NCBI GenBank assembly: GCA_965248135.1
Contig: CBDFIN010000008.1
Coordinates: 124,001-188,000 of the forward strand
Direction of reading: 5' to 3'
From: SZUA-100 sp965248135
GTDB taxonomy: Bacteria > Pseudomonadota > Alphaproteobacteria > Rhizobiales > Rhizobiaceae
DNA: 64,000 bases
A program made the translations under genes and the position numbers. Below are positions 25,338 to 34,910 of the stretch, piece by piece; within the stretch, counting starts at the first letter, position 1, and each line of letters opens with the position of its first letter. Below the pieces are notes generated by a model, which worked only from the letters and a program-made list of their open reading frames with translations, had not been told where the DNA came from and made no database searches.

Positions 25338-25967
25338 ATGCCCGATATTACCGTGTGGTCGCAGGCCTGGCCCATGTTGGTGTTGGCCTGGTTGTTCGGC
25401 TACCTGCTTGGCTCGACACCGTTTGGCCTGATCTTCACCCGACTTGCCGGTTTGGGTGATGTGCGCGAGATAGGTTCGGGCAACATTGGTGCGACCAATG
25501 TACTGCGTACCGGAAATCGTTGGCTTGCAGCGCTTACTTTGCTGGCGGATTTGCTAAAGGGTGCGATTGCTGTTCTGGTTGCTTCCTGGTGGGGGCTGGA
25601 CGCAGCACTGCTTGCGGGCTTTGGCGCCTTTATCGGCCATCTTTTTCCGCTGTGGCTGAAATTCAATGGCGGCAAGGGCGTTGCCACTTATATCGGCGTT
25701 TTGGCCGCCGTGTCATTGCTGGCACAGACCATTTGGCCGGTGGTGATATTTGCCGTCAGTTGGCTGACCGTCGCCGGCGTTTTTCGCATTTCATCGCTGG
25801 CAGCACTAGTTGCCATGATTATTACACCGCTGTTTACCTGGTCTATTGGCCTGTTGCAGGAAACAGAATTGATGGGCCTGCTTTCTGCCCTGTCAATTGC
25901 CAAACATCACCAAAACATCTCGCGGTTGCTTAATGGTGCCGAAAGTCGCATTGGGTCAAAGGACTAG
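25338..25967 (+). CDS. plsY: Acyl-phosphate:glycerol-3-phosphate acyltransferase
   Basis: 209 residues with about five membrane segments. The three PlsY motifs are present: IGSGNIGATNVLR, LKFNGGKGVAT and KHHQNISRLLNGAESRI. It makes lysophosphatidic acid from acyl-phosphate in the inner membrane, the first step of phospholipid synthesis. It starts 20 bp after pyrC and is followed 8 bp later by dprA, the usual rhizobial order. Confidence 0.96.
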   Translation: MPDITVWSQAWPMLVLAWLFGYLLGSTPFGLIFTRLAGLGDVREIGSGNIGATNVLRTGNRWLAALTLLADLLKGAIAVLVASWWGLDAALLAGFGAFIGHLFPLWLKFNGGKGVATYIGVLAAVSLLAQTIWPVVIFAVSWLTVAGVFRISSLAALVAMIITPLFTWSIGLLQETELMGLLSALSIAKHHQNISRLLNGAESRIGSKD

Positions 25968-25975
25968 CCGGCATT

Positions 25976-27118
25976 ATGATTGAGAAGCCAGAAAAGACCG
26001 GTGTTGAGCTCAGCGACCGCCAACGACTTGCCTGGTTGAGGTTGATCCGGAGCGACAATGTTGGCCCGGTGAGCTTTCGCGAGCTGATCAACCGGTTTGG
26101 CACGGCGGAAATTGCGCTCGATGCGCTGCCCGAACTGATGGCAAGGGGCGGCAAGAAAGGCAGTATCAACATAACAAGCCGCCGCGACGCCGAGCGCGAA
26201 ATGGATATTGCTGCACAATATGGCGCACGGTTTATCGGCCTTGGCGAGCCGGATTACCCGATGGCGCTAAAGCTGGCCGACACCCCATCGCCACTGATTG
26301 CGGTGAGAGGAGCCATTCAACCACTGGAAAATCATGTTGTCTCGATTGTCGGATCGCGCAATTCCTCGCTGTCAGGGGCCAAGATTACCAGACAGATCGC
26401 ACAGGATGTCGGCAGGGCCGGCTTCTCAGTCGCATCGGGCCTGGCGCGCGGTATCGACACGGCGGTGCATGAGGCAAGTCTCGAAAGTGGTACAATTGCA
26501 GTATTCGCCGGCGGACTGGATGTGGTCTATCCGCCTGAAAACGCGCCCTTGCTTGGTAAAATCATCGCTGAGGGCGGATCAGTAATCAGCGAGATGCCGT
26601 TTGGCTGGCAACCCCGGTCTCAGGATTTTCCGCGTCGCAATCGGCTGGTAGCCGGTCTTGCCCTTGGACTGGTGGTGGTTGAGGCCGCCAATCGATCGGG
26701 TTCGCTTATTAGTGCCAGGCTGGCCAATGAAATGGGCAGGCTAGTTTTCGCGGTGCCGGGGTCTCCTCTCGACCCGCGTTGCGCCGGCACCAATCACTTG
26801 TTGAAACAGGGTGCCATTGTGACCACGGGGGCGCAAGACGTGCTTGATGCCCTGGCGCCGTTGACCACATCATCAATTGAACAGGCACCATATTCGCTGG
26901 AAGAGCGCGACAAGGAAGTAAGACCCATTGCACCTCTTCCAGCCGATGAGAGTGACCGACAAACACTTATTTCAGCGTTAGGCCCCACGCCATGCGACAT
27001 CAACGATATCCTCCGCTTTACCGGATTGACGGCACCACTGGTGCAACTCATTTTACTTGAACTGGAACTTGCCGGTCGGCTTGAACGTCATTCGGGCAAC
27101 ATGGTTTCGCTGATTTAA
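25976..27118 (+). CDS. dprA: DNA-processing protein DprA/Smf
   Basis: 380 residues. An N-terminal SAM-like helical part, then the Rossmann-type DprA core with SIVGSRNSSLSGAKIT, SGLARGIDTAVHEASL, FAGGLDVVYPPEN and RNRLVAGLALG, and a C-terminal winged helix (PCDINDILRFTGL). It binds ssDNA and loads RecA during transformation. In many relatives topA follows; here ycjX follows instead. Confidence 0.95.
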   Translation: MIEKPEKTGVELSDRQRLAWLRLIRSDNVGPVSFRELINRFGTAEIALDALPELMARGGKKGSINITSRRDAEREMDIAAQYGARFIGLGEPDYPMALKLADTPSPLIAVRGAIQPLENHVVSIVGSRNSSLSGAKITRQIAQDVGRAGFSVASGLARGIDTAVHEASLESGTIAVFAGGLDVVYPPENAPLLGKIIAEGGSVISEMPFGWQPRSQDFPRRNRLVAGLALGLVVVEAANRSGSLISARLANEMGRLVFAVPGSPLDPRCAGTNHLLKQGAIVTTGAQDVLDALAPLTTSSIEQAPYSLEERDKEVRPIAPLPADESDRQTLISALGPTPCDINDILRFTGLTAPLVQLILLELELAGRLERHSGNMVSLI

Positions 27119-27211
27119 AGATGAATTGCACATCATTGTCGGGCCTGTAAATCGCGGCCAAGACACCTACATTAACGCAGAATTCACGAAGTTGATATCG
27201 AGGCGCCATTC

Positions 27212-28669
27212 TTGACCAGCATAACCACATTTACCGACGATGCGCTGATTGCAATTGACGCGTTGGGCAATGCTGCGCGAAATCTTGTTTCACCCAGCCT
27301 GCGATTTGGTGTGACTGGTCTTTCGCGTGCCGGGAAAACCGTATTCATCACCGCACTGGTGCATAATCTCATCCACGGCGGTCGATTGCCCTTGTTTTCG
27401 GCTCAGGCGTCCGGCCGGCTGGCGCGAGCTTATCTGCAACCACAACCCGACGACAATGTGCCTCGGTTTCAATATGAAGAACATCTGAAATCACTGCTTG
27501 AGGAACGTGATTGGCCAAGTTCCACCCGCGCCATATCCGAACTGCGGCTGACCCTTGAATACGAATCGGCCAGTGCCTGGAACCGCACCTTCGGACGCGG
27601 CCAATTATCCCTGGATATCGTCGATTACCCCGGTGAATGGCTGCTTGATCTGCCACTTTTGGCAAAATCATACGAGGCGTGGTCAAATGAAGCGATCAAA
27701 CTATCACGCTTACCAAACAGAATTGGGATGGCCAAACCCTGGCACGAGAAATTGGCACTTGCTGATCACACGGCGGCCGAAGACGAGACTTTTGCCAGAG
27801 AACTCGCGGCTATATTTACCCAGTATCTGCATGATTGCCGGCAGGACAAATCAGCCCTTTCGACCCTTCCACCTGGTCGATTTTTGATGCCCGGCGATCT
27901 TGAGGGCTCCCCTGCCCTGACCTTCGCACCGCTTGATATGCCCAAGGATGCGAAGCCTGAAACCGGCTCTCTGCACGCCATGATGGCCAGGCGCTACGAG
28001 GCCTATAAATCCATTGTGGTCAAACCATTCTTTCGCGAGCATTTTGCCCGTGTTGACCGGCAAATCGTGTTGGTTGATGCGTTGCAGGCGCTTAACGCCG
28101 GCAATCACGCGGTGCAGGATCTGGAAAATGCGCTGACCGATATTCTGGCCTGTTTCAGGCCCGGCCGAGCTTCCTGGTTGACTTCACTATTTACTTCGCG
28201 CACCGACCGGATACTCTTTGCCGCCACCAAGGCGGACCATTTGCATCACGAAAACCACGACCGGCTGGAAAAACTGTTATCTCATCTGGTGGCCAATGCG
28301 ATCAACAAGGCCAAGTTCGCCGGTGCTCGTGTCGAAGTGGCCGCCATTGCTGCGGTTCGAGCCACCAGGGAAGCAGAGTTGCAAGCGGATGACGAGAGAC
28401 TGCCGGTTATTGTCGGAACGCCGTTGGCCGGTGAGATGATCGATGGCGAAACATTTGATGGTGAAGCCGAGACAGCGATCTTTCCAGGAGATCTGCCGGT
28501 AACGCTTGCTGAAACAATGTCGGGAGATGCCCCACCGCCGATGGATCTCAACTTTGTCCGTTTTCGTCCACCGAAACTGGATCAAACGGCGGAAGGACTG
28601 ACATTGTCACTGCCACATATCAGGCTTGACCGGGCATTGGAGTTTTTACTGGGAGACCAATTGCAATGA
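27212..28669 (+). CDS. ycjX: YcjX-family GTPase/ATPase (DUF463)
   Basis: 485 residues from a TTG at 27212 with GAGG nine bases upstream. P-loop GLSRAGKTVFIT, then a DxxG-like switch LDIVDYPGEWLLDLP and a long alpha-helical region. YcjX and its partner YcjF are conserved stress-linked proteins (Psp regulon in E. coli) thought to act at the membrane. The next gene overlaps by 4 bp (ATGA). Confidence 0.9.
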   Translation: MTSITTFTDDALIAIDALGNAARNLVSPSLRFGVTGLSRAGKTVFITALVHNLIHGGRLPLFSAQASGRLARAYLQPQPDDNVPRFQYEEHLKSLLEERDWPSSTRAISELRLTLEYESASAWNRTFGRGQLSLDIVDYPGEWLLDLPLLAKSYEAWSNEAIKLSRLPNRIGMAKPWHEKLALADHTAAEDETFARELAAIFTQYLHDCRQDKSALSTLPPGRFLMPGDLEGSPALTFAPLDMPKDAKPETGSLHAMMARRYEAYKSIVVKPFFREHFARVDRQIVLVDALQALNAGNHAVQDLENALTDILACFRPGRASWLTSLFTSRTDRILFAATKADHLHHENHDRLEKLLSHLVANAINKAKFAGARVEVAAIAAVRATREAELQADDERLPVIVGTPLAGEMIDGETFDGEAETAIFPGDLPVTLAETMSGDAPPPMDLNFVRFRPPKLDQTAEGLTLSLPHIRLDRALEFLLGDQLQ

Positions 28670-29760
28670 GCAAGCAGCCCAGAAAACCAAGAGTGGTCAA
28701 ACTTAACCGGTCTGATAATTCCCGGCCGATAAAGAAGCAGCCAGAAAAAGCCGAAGAAACAATCAGAAAACCTCGTGCGCAGAATAATCTTGCGATGTTG
28801 ACACCGGTCTCTGACGAGTTGGCGCAAATTCCGTCAAGCGAGCGGCTTGATGATCTTGCAGGCGAACTCACCCCGCCACCGGCAACGCCACCAAAGAGAC
28901 GGTTTTCATTCGCCAGAATATTGCTCTTCGGCCTTGGCGGATTGGTGACGCTCGGCTTCGGCCTGACAATTGATCGGCTCGTGCGGGAACTGTTTGCCCG
29001 CAACGACTGGCTCGGCTGGCTGGCCCTGGGGCTGACGGGGCTGGTGGTCCTGGCGGCGTTGGGGATCATCGTTCGCGAGATCGCCGGTCTGATGAGGCTG
29101 CGCCAGATCGAAGCCTTGCGTCAAAAGACAGCAGTGCTGTCCGATCAAAGCGACATGCGCTCTGCCGGCAAATTAGCCGATCAACTGATGGAGTTGTACG
29201 CAGCGCGACCGGATACGGCCAGAGGCCGCGCGGCGTTAAAGGCGCATGAGGGGGAAATCATCGACGGTCCGGACCTGATCGCCCTGGTGGAACGTGATCT
29301 GATCGCGCCGCTTGACAAGAAAGCGCGGGAAGCGGTGTTGAGCGCGGCAAAACGGGTTAGTGTGGTTACCGCGGTGTCCCCGCGCGCCATCGTCGATATC
29401 GCCTATGTGGCGATAGAAAATATGCGGTTGATCCGCCATTTGTCGGAGCTTTATGGCGGGCGACCCGGCACCATTGGTATGATGCGGCTGGCCAGAAACG
29501 TGCTCGGGCATCTGGCGGTTACCGGCTCAATTGCTATCGGTGACAGTGTAATTCAACAATTTGTCGGCCATGGCCTCGCGGCCAGACTTTCTTCCAGATT
29601 GGGCGAAGGTGTGATCAACGGCTTGTTGACCGCCAGAGTTGGGATTTCAGCCATCGATCTTTGTCGTCCAATGCCATTTGCCCACGAAAAACGCCCGGGG
29701 GTCGGGGATTTCATGGCCGATCTGCTGTCAACCGCGGGTTCGCAAAAAAAAGCCGGCTGA
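28666..29760 (+). CDS. ycjF: YcjF-family membrane protein (DUF697/TIGR01620)
   Basis: 364 residues. A basic N-terminus, two TM segments (ILLFGLGGLVTLGFGLTIDR and WLALGLTGLVVLAALGII), then a cytoplasmic DUF697 domain with VVTAVSPRAIVDIAYVAIEN and RLGEGVINGLLTARVGI. Partner of YcjX by overlap and by conserved pairing. Confidence 0.9.
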   Translation: MSKQPRKPRVVKLNRSDNSRPIKKQPEKAEETIRKPRAQNNLAMLTPVSDELAQIPSSERLDDLAGELTPPPATPPKRRFSFARILLFGLGGLVTLGFGLTIDRLVRELFARNDWLGWLALGLTGLVVLAALGIIVREIAGLMRLRQIEALRQKTAVLSDQSDMRSAGKLADQLMELYAARPDTARGRAALKAHEGEIIDGPDLIALVERDLIAPLDKKAREAVLSAAKRVSVVTAVSPRAIVDIAYVAIENMRLIRHLSELYGGRPGTIGMMRLARNVLGHLAVTGSIAIGDSVIQQFVGHGLAARLSSRLGEGVINGLLTARVGISAIDLCRPMPFAHEKRPGVGDFMADLLSTAGSQKKAG

Positions 29761-29816
29761 ATAGATCGCTCAACCGAAGTTTGACCCGTTGGTACGTATA
29801 GACAATAGTGCCGCCC

Positions 29817-30701
29817 ATGATGCGATACATTGTTGATCACTGGCACGGCCGACACCCGGTTTCACGGGCCTTTTGGATCAATTTCGCGGCTTTGAGAGTT
29901 TTGCTGCAGGCGGTGCAACCGCTGTTCCAAAGCCCCTATCTCGATGATCCCGCACTCGCCCTTCTAACGACAACTGGCTTCGCATTCGTGGCCCATTTCA
30001 TTATTTTCCCCTGGCAGGTGGTCGGGGTTATTCGCAGCGGCTCGCAACATCTGCGCAATTACGGTTCAATGGCAATAGTGTGGGGTATGCAGCTTGGCCT
30101 GCTGTTGAGCACCTGGGCGGTATTGTGGAGCCTGTTGTCCGCCTGGTATTCACTGCTGCCGGAAGAGGAATTGTTTTCAACCCGCATGGATCGGGAACAT
30201 GCAAGCAAATATTCCCTCACTTTGGACGAAAAGGGTGAAACCATTGTTTTCAAGGGTTTGGTTGAATTGGGGTCTTCCAAGCGTTTTGCTGCGATGATGC
30301 GTGAGACGACCGGTGTGAAACGGCTAATTCTTCAAAGCGACGGTGGCAATATCTATGAGGCAAGGGGCATCGCCAGGCTGGTCAAGGCGCACCGGTTGAC
30401 CACCGTTGTACACAATGACTGCAGCTCCGCTTGCACCACCATTTTCATTGCCGGCGAGCGTCGGCTGATATCAAAAACCAGCCGTTTGGGGTTTCACCAA
30501 TACCGGCTCGATGCCAACTACCCCATTCCCAATGTTGATCCCGAAAAAGAACAGCAAAAAGAGCGGCAATTCTATCAAAGTCAGTCAGTCAAAAACGAAT
30601 TTCTCGACCGCATTTTCACCGCTGGGGCCGAGAATATCTGGTATCCGTCGACCAGCGAGTTAGTGGATGGCGGCGTGGTTCATGCATTGATAGCAGACTG
30701 A
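29817..30701 (+). CDS. Membrane protein with periplasmic ClpP/SppA-fold domain
   Basis: 294 residues from the ATG at 29817 (a GTG at 29808 is possible; no clear RBS). N-terminal half has about three membrane segments. The C-terminal half matches the predicted periplasmic ClpP-like class (COG3904): LILQSDGGNIYEARGIARL supplies the oxyanion glycines and NDCSSACTTIFIAG the nucleophile Ser region, with GFHQYR as the following His motif. Ser between two Cys is typical. Substrate unknown. Confidence 0.7.
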   Translation: MMRYIVDHWHGRHPVSRAFWINFAALRVLLQAVQPLFQSPYLDDPALALLTTTGFAFVAHFIIFPWQVVGVIRSGSQHLRNYGSMAIVWGMQLGLLLSTWAVLWSLLSAWYSLLPEEELFSTRMDREHASKYSLTLDEKGETIVFKGLVELGSSKRFAAMMRETTGVKRLILQSDGGNIYEARGIARLVKAHRLTTVVHNDCSSACTTIFIAGERRLISKTSRLGFHQYRLDANYPIPNVDPEKEQQKERQFYQSQSVKNEFLDRIFTAGAENIWYPSTSELVDGGVVHALIAD

Positions 30702-30711
30702 GGTGCGGCGC

Positions 30712-31824
30712 TTATTTTCCACTACCGGCAAAAAAATCCTTCAACGCAGCTACCAGCCGTTCAATTGCCGTATCATCGATATCGAGATGGACAACCAACC
30801 GTATTTCCGGCAAACCGCCATCAATAAGCAGGTTTTGGCCGATCAGGAACTCCTGCAGGGAATGGTGGTCGGCATTTTTCGGGCGAAAGAAAATCATGTT
30901 GGTGCCGGCTTTGTCCGGGTCAAGCACCAGCTCTTCGAATTCATCCATGACATCTCTCAGATGAGCAGCACGGGCGTGATCCTCCTCAAGCCGCTCAATA
31001 TTGTGCTCCAGCGCATAAAGTCCGGCAGCGGCCAATATGCCCGCCTGTCGCATACCGCCACCCAGCATCTTCCTTATGTAGCGGGCGCGATGAATGAGTT
31101 CTCCCGGCCCGCACAACACCGAGCCAACCGGTGCGCCAAGCCCCTTTGAAAGGCAAACCGAAACCGTATCGGCCTTTGCCGCCAACACGGCCGGGCTTGC
31201 GCTGCTGGCCACAGCCGCGTTCATCAACCGCGCGCCATCAAGGTGAACAGACAATCCGCGTTGGTGGGCCATATCAGCAATCGCTTCGATTGCAGCCTGA
31301 TCCTGCACCCGCCCGTTAACGGTATTTTCTAGACACACCAATCGGGTTTTTCCAAAGTGTATGTCGTCGGGCTTGATTGCTGCTTCAATGTCGGTCGCAT
31401 TGAGGCCTCCGTGCGCATCAACCGGCAGATGGACCGGCGATATGCCCCCCAATACGGCAGCACCTGCAGCCTCATAGTGGCTGATATGATAGATATTGCC
31501 GCCGATATATTCCTCGCCCCGGCCACAATGGGTGAGCATGGCGGTCAAATTGCTCTGGGTTCCCGACGTGACAAATAGCGCCTGCTCCTTGCCAAGCAAT
31601 TCTGCCGCATAGCGCTCAAGTTCGTTTACCGTAGGATCGTCGCTATAAACATCGTCACCCACATCAGCCTCGGCAATTGCCTTGCGCATCGCTTCGCTTG
31701 GCCGGGTCACCGTGTCCGAGCGAAAATCTATCAAGGCGTTTTGCCGGACACTCGTCTGGATACTGACTGACTTCATATTGGCGTAGTCCGGCATGCCGGC
31801 CCTTCCAGCTGTTATTGATTTCAT
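30712..31824 (-). CDS. ltaE: Low-specificity L-threonine aldolase
   Basis: 370 residues. PLP fold-type I aldolase: DFRSDTVTRPSEAMR, DVGDDVYSDDPTVNELE, HLDGARLMNAA and the Schiff-base Lys in VSVCLSKGLGAPVGS. Cleaves threonine or allo-threonine to glycine and acetaldehyde. The start at 31824 overlaps the upstream cyclodeaminase stop (ATGA); the homologous region begins about 30 residues later, so a start at 31794 is possible. Confidence 0.92.
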   Translation of the reverse strand: MKSITAGRAGMPDYANMKSVSIQTSVRQNALIDFRSDTVTRPSEAMRKAIAEADVGDDVYSDDPTVNELERYAAELLGKEQALFVTSGTQSNLTAMLTHCGRGEEYIGGNIYHISHYEAAGAAVLGGISPVHLPVDAHGGLNATDIEAAIKPDDIHFGKTRLVCLENTVNGRVQDQAAIEAIADMAHQRGLSVHLDGARLMNAAVASSASPAVLAAKADTVSVCLSKGLGAPVGSVLCGPGELIHRARYIRKMLGGGMRQAGILAAAGLYALEHNIERLEEDHARAAHLRDVMDEFEELVLDPDKAGTNMIFFRPKNADHHSLQEFLIGQNLLIDGGLPEIRLVVHLDIDDTAIERLVAALKDFFAGSGK

Positions 31825-32756
31825 TGGGCTTTCATCGCCACCATGGCGGCGGCAAGATCTTCAATCGCACTGCCGGCCGATTTGAACAAGGTAATTTCTT
31901 CGACCGACCGCCGTCCCGCGGTTTCCCGGCACATGCCATAGAGATCGCCGGCAATGGCGTTTGCTTTAAGAATTCCCGATGCAATCGGAATGCAGATATC
32001 GCCCGCCTCCACCTTGGCGGCTTCGGTATCGACAAATACCCGCGATCGCCGGATGGCCTCGTCGTCCGCCTCTCTCATTTCAGGGGTGAAGCCGCCGATC
32101 AGGTCGAGATGCTGGCCGGGTTTTAGCCACTCGCCCTTGATGATCGGCTCATTAGACAGAGTGGCGCAGGTGATTATGTCGGTTCCATCAACCGCCGATA
32201 CAAGTTCTCTCACGCAATTTGCCGTAATGCCGGCCTCGGCAAGCTTTGCAGCAAGCTTTTCAGCGCTTGCCAGATTGCGGTTCCAGATGGTGATTTTTTC
32301 TAGCGAAGGAATGGCGGCCCGATAGGCGTGGGCAAGCTGCTCAGCCACGGTGCCTGCACCGACGATCAACAGGTTTTTGGCATCTTTTCGCGCCAGATAG
32401 GTCGCCGCCAACGCCGAGGCCGCAGCCGTCCGCCGTGCGGTCATGACCGCCCCATCCAACAACGCCAGATGTTTGCCGGTGACCTCGTCGAACAAAAGAT
32501 AAGTCGCCGAAACAGCAGCAAGGCTCCGCTCGCTATTGCCCGGGTGCACATTGACGATTTTCACGCCGCCATAGCTCTTGCCATCCATCCACGCGGGCAT
32601 CAAAAGCAGTGTCGCGTCGGGCTCGTTAAGGCGCCTCATAATGTGATGATGACGGAGCGGCGCTTGGCCGCCACTTACAAACATCGCGCGCAAACCTTCA
32701 AGCAGCGCCGGATAGGAGATCGCCGCCATGGTTTCATCCTTGGTGAAGACTTTCAT
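31821..32756 (-). CDS. Ornithine cyclodeaminase/mu-crystallin family protein
   Basis: 311 residues from MKVFTKDETMAAI (ATG at 32756, AAGGGAA upstream). Rossmann NAD motif LLIVGAGTVAEQLAHAYRA, substrate-side KSYGGVKIVNVHPGN, and ITCATLSNEPIIKGEWLKPG. Members include ornithine cyclodeaminase, alanine dehydrogenase and ketimine reductases; substrate cannot be fixed. Overlap with the threonine aldolase suggests joint amino-acid turnover. Divergent from adenine deaminase. Confidence 0.85.
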   Translation of the reverse strand: MKVFTKDETMAAISYPALLEGLRAMFVSGGQAPLRHHHIMRRLNEPDATLLLMPAWMDGKSYGGVKIVNVHPGNSERSLAAVSATYLLFDEVTGKHLALLDGAVMTARRTAAASALAATYLARKDAKNLLIVGAGTVAEQLAHAYRAAIPSLEKITIWNRNLASAEKLAAKLAEAGITANCVRELVSAVDGTDIITCATLSNEPIIKGEWLKPGQHLDLIGGFTPEMREADDEAIRRSRVFVDTEAAKVEAGDICIPIASGILKANAIAGDLYGMCRETAGRRSVEEITLFKSAGSAIEDLAAAMVAMKAQ

Positions 32757-32873
32757 GCGCAAATTTCCCTTCAGGCCGTTTGCCAAATTGCCACGCGGCA
32801 CATAAAAGACGATATCAGGTTCCTTTTCCCCAGTGAATCACTGTTTGAGACAAATATCCGGCCGGAGATAGCT

Positions 32874-34688
32874 ATGCCAACAAAATCCAATGCACCCAAA
32901 CCATGGAACGAGATGGCCGCCACTTTGGTCGATGTGGCCACCGGGCGCAAGGCGGCTGATACGGTTATCCGCAATGGCAAATGGGTCAATGTCTATTCCG
33001 GTGAAATTATCGCCGATACCGATATCGCCATCATCGGTGGCCGTTTTGCCTATGTCGGTGAAAACGCCGACCACTGTGTCGGCAATGATACGGTATTGGT
33101 GGATGCTGGTGGGCAATATTTGGTCCCCGGCCTTTGTGATGCCCATATGCATGTGGAATCCGGCATGGTAACCGTGAGCGAGTTCGCCCGCGCCGTCATT
33201 CCCCATGGCACGACCTCGATGTTTATCGACCCACATGAGATCGCCAATGTGTTGGGGCTTGAAGGTGTGCGGTTGATGCATGACGAGGCGGTGGCGATGC
33301 CGATCAATGTGCATGTGCAAATGCCGAGTTGTGTACCCTCAGCCCCGGGACTTGAAATCGGTGGTGCTGAACTCGGCCCCGATGATGTGCGCGAAGCTTT
33401 GAGCTGGCCGAATATCATCGGCCTTGGCGAAGTGATGGATTTTCCCGGTGTTGCCGCCAATTCAAGCCGTATGACCGGTGAAATTGCGGCGACCATGGCC
33501 ACCGGCAAGACTATCGGCGGACATTATGCTTCCCCCGACCTCGGCCCCGCCTTCCATGGCTATGTGGCCGGTGGACCAGAAGACGACCACGAGGGCACCC
33601 GCGCCATCGATGCAATCTCACGGGTGCGCCAGGGCATGCGGGCGATGTTGCGGCTTGGGTCCGCCTGGTATGATGTGGCCGAGCAGGTAAAGGCGATAAC
33701 CGAACAGGGGCTTGATCCGCGTAACTTTATTCTTTGCACCGATGACAGCCATTCCGGCACGCTGGTGCATGAGGGCCATATAAACCGCGTGGTTCGCCAC
33801 GCCATCGCACAAGGTCTCAAGCCGGTTACCGCGATCCAGATGGCAACATTGAACACGGCACAGCATTTCCGCCTTGAGCGTGAGATCGGCTCTATTGCCC
33901 CCGGCCGTATCGCCGATCTGTTGATCGTCTCTAACCTGCCTGAAATGACCATCCATACAGTCTATAGCCGCGGCCAGAAAGTGGCCGACGGTTCCGGTCT
34001 TGCCATCGACATTCCCGCCTGGTCATACCCCGAACACGTCAAGAACACGGTCAATGTGGGCCGAAAGCTTGATAGCGAAGTGTTCGATATCAAGGCCCCT
34101 GAAGGTGCCAACAAAGTGCGTGTCAATGTTATCGGCGTGATTGAAAACCAGGCGCCGACGCGGGCATTGGTGGAAGAACTTGATGTTGAAGACGGTCTGG
34201 TAGAGATGGACCAGGACAACGATATTTGCCAGATCGCATTGGTAGAACGGCACCGGGGCAGCGGCGACGTGGTCAATGGCTTTGTTTCCGGTTTTGGCTA
34301 TGACGGCCCTTGCGCCATGGCCTCAACCGTTGCCCACGACAGCCATCACATGATCGTTGTCGGCACGTCAAAAGAAGATATGGCACTGGCTGCCAATCGG
34401 CTTGGCGAGGTCGGCGGTGGTGTGGTTTTCTATTCACGTGGCAAGGAGCTCGCCCTGGTTGAAATGCCGATTGCCGGACTGATGTCGGATGAGCGCGCCG
34501 AAATTGTTGCGGCAAAGGCCGAGAACCTTGTCGCCGCCATGGCCAGTTGCGGCTGTTCCATCAACAATGCCTATATGCAGCATTCGTTGCTGGCGCTGGT
34601 GGTGATACCGGAAATCCGTATATCCGATCAGGGCATCATCGATGTCAGGACATTTGAGAAAATCGACCTGTTTGCAAGAAATGAGTAA
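32874..34688 (+). CDS. ade: Adenine deaminase
   Basis: 604 residues from the ATG at 32874 (GGAG 9 bases before), where homology begins; the frame is open 182 codons further upstream over the divergent gene and is ignored. Amidohydrolase motifs: GLCDAHMHVESGM, TTSMFIDPHEIANVLG, GHYASPDL and the late metal Asp CTDDSHSGTL. A C-terminal adenine-deaminase domain follows (DGPCAMASTVAHDSHHMIVVG). Converts adenine to hypoxanthine and ammonia in purine salvage. Confidence 0.95.
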   Translation: MPTKSNAPKPWNEMAATLVDVATGRKAADTVIRNGKWVNVYSGEIIADTDIAIIGGRFAYVGENADHCVGNDTVLVDAGGQYLVPGLCDAHMHVESGMVTVSEFARAVIPHGTTSMFIDPHEIANVLGLEGVRLMHDEAVAMPINVHVQMPSCVPSAPGLEIGGAELGPDDVREALSWPNIIGLGEVMDFPGVAANSSRMTGEIAATMATGKTIGGHYASPDLGPAFHGYVAGGPEDDHEGTRAIDAISRVRQGMRAMLRLGSAWYDVAEQVKAITEQGLDPRNFILCTDDSHSGTLVHEGHINRVVRHAIAQGLKPVTAIQMATLNTAQHFRLEREIGSIAPGRIADLLIVSNLPEMTIHTVYSRGQKVADGSGLAIDIPAWSYPEHVKNTVNVGRKLDSEVFDIKAPEGANKVRVNVIGVIENQAPTRALVEELDVEDGLVEMDQDNDICQIALVERHRGSGDVVNGFVSGFGYDGPCAMASTVAHDSHHMIVVGTSKEDMALAANRLGEVGGGVVFYSRGKELALVEMPIAGLMSDERAEIVAAKAENLVAAMASCGCSINNAYMQHSLLALVVIPEIRISDQGIIDVRTFEKIDLFARNE

Positions 34689-34910
34689 ACGCGCACTTTT
34701 TTATGCCGAAAACGCCAGTTTGCCATCGAAGCCACGTGACATATTGCACCTTGCGGTTAGTTCTGGTTAACGATTTGGGCGAAGACAACTTGCAAAATAT
34801 CGATTTGAGTCACACTATGGCAGCGATTTCCAGTAAGCCCCACTATCGCGGGGTAAGGCGTCCACGAATTTGCTGGTCAAAACAAGCGGGCGCGATCGGA
34901 AGGGCGCATT

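Noticed and set aside
32328..32873. 182-codon N-terminal extension of adenine deaminase
   Set aside because: It lies antisense to the cyclodeaminase gene, has no family similarity, and a good RBS and conserved start exist at 32874.
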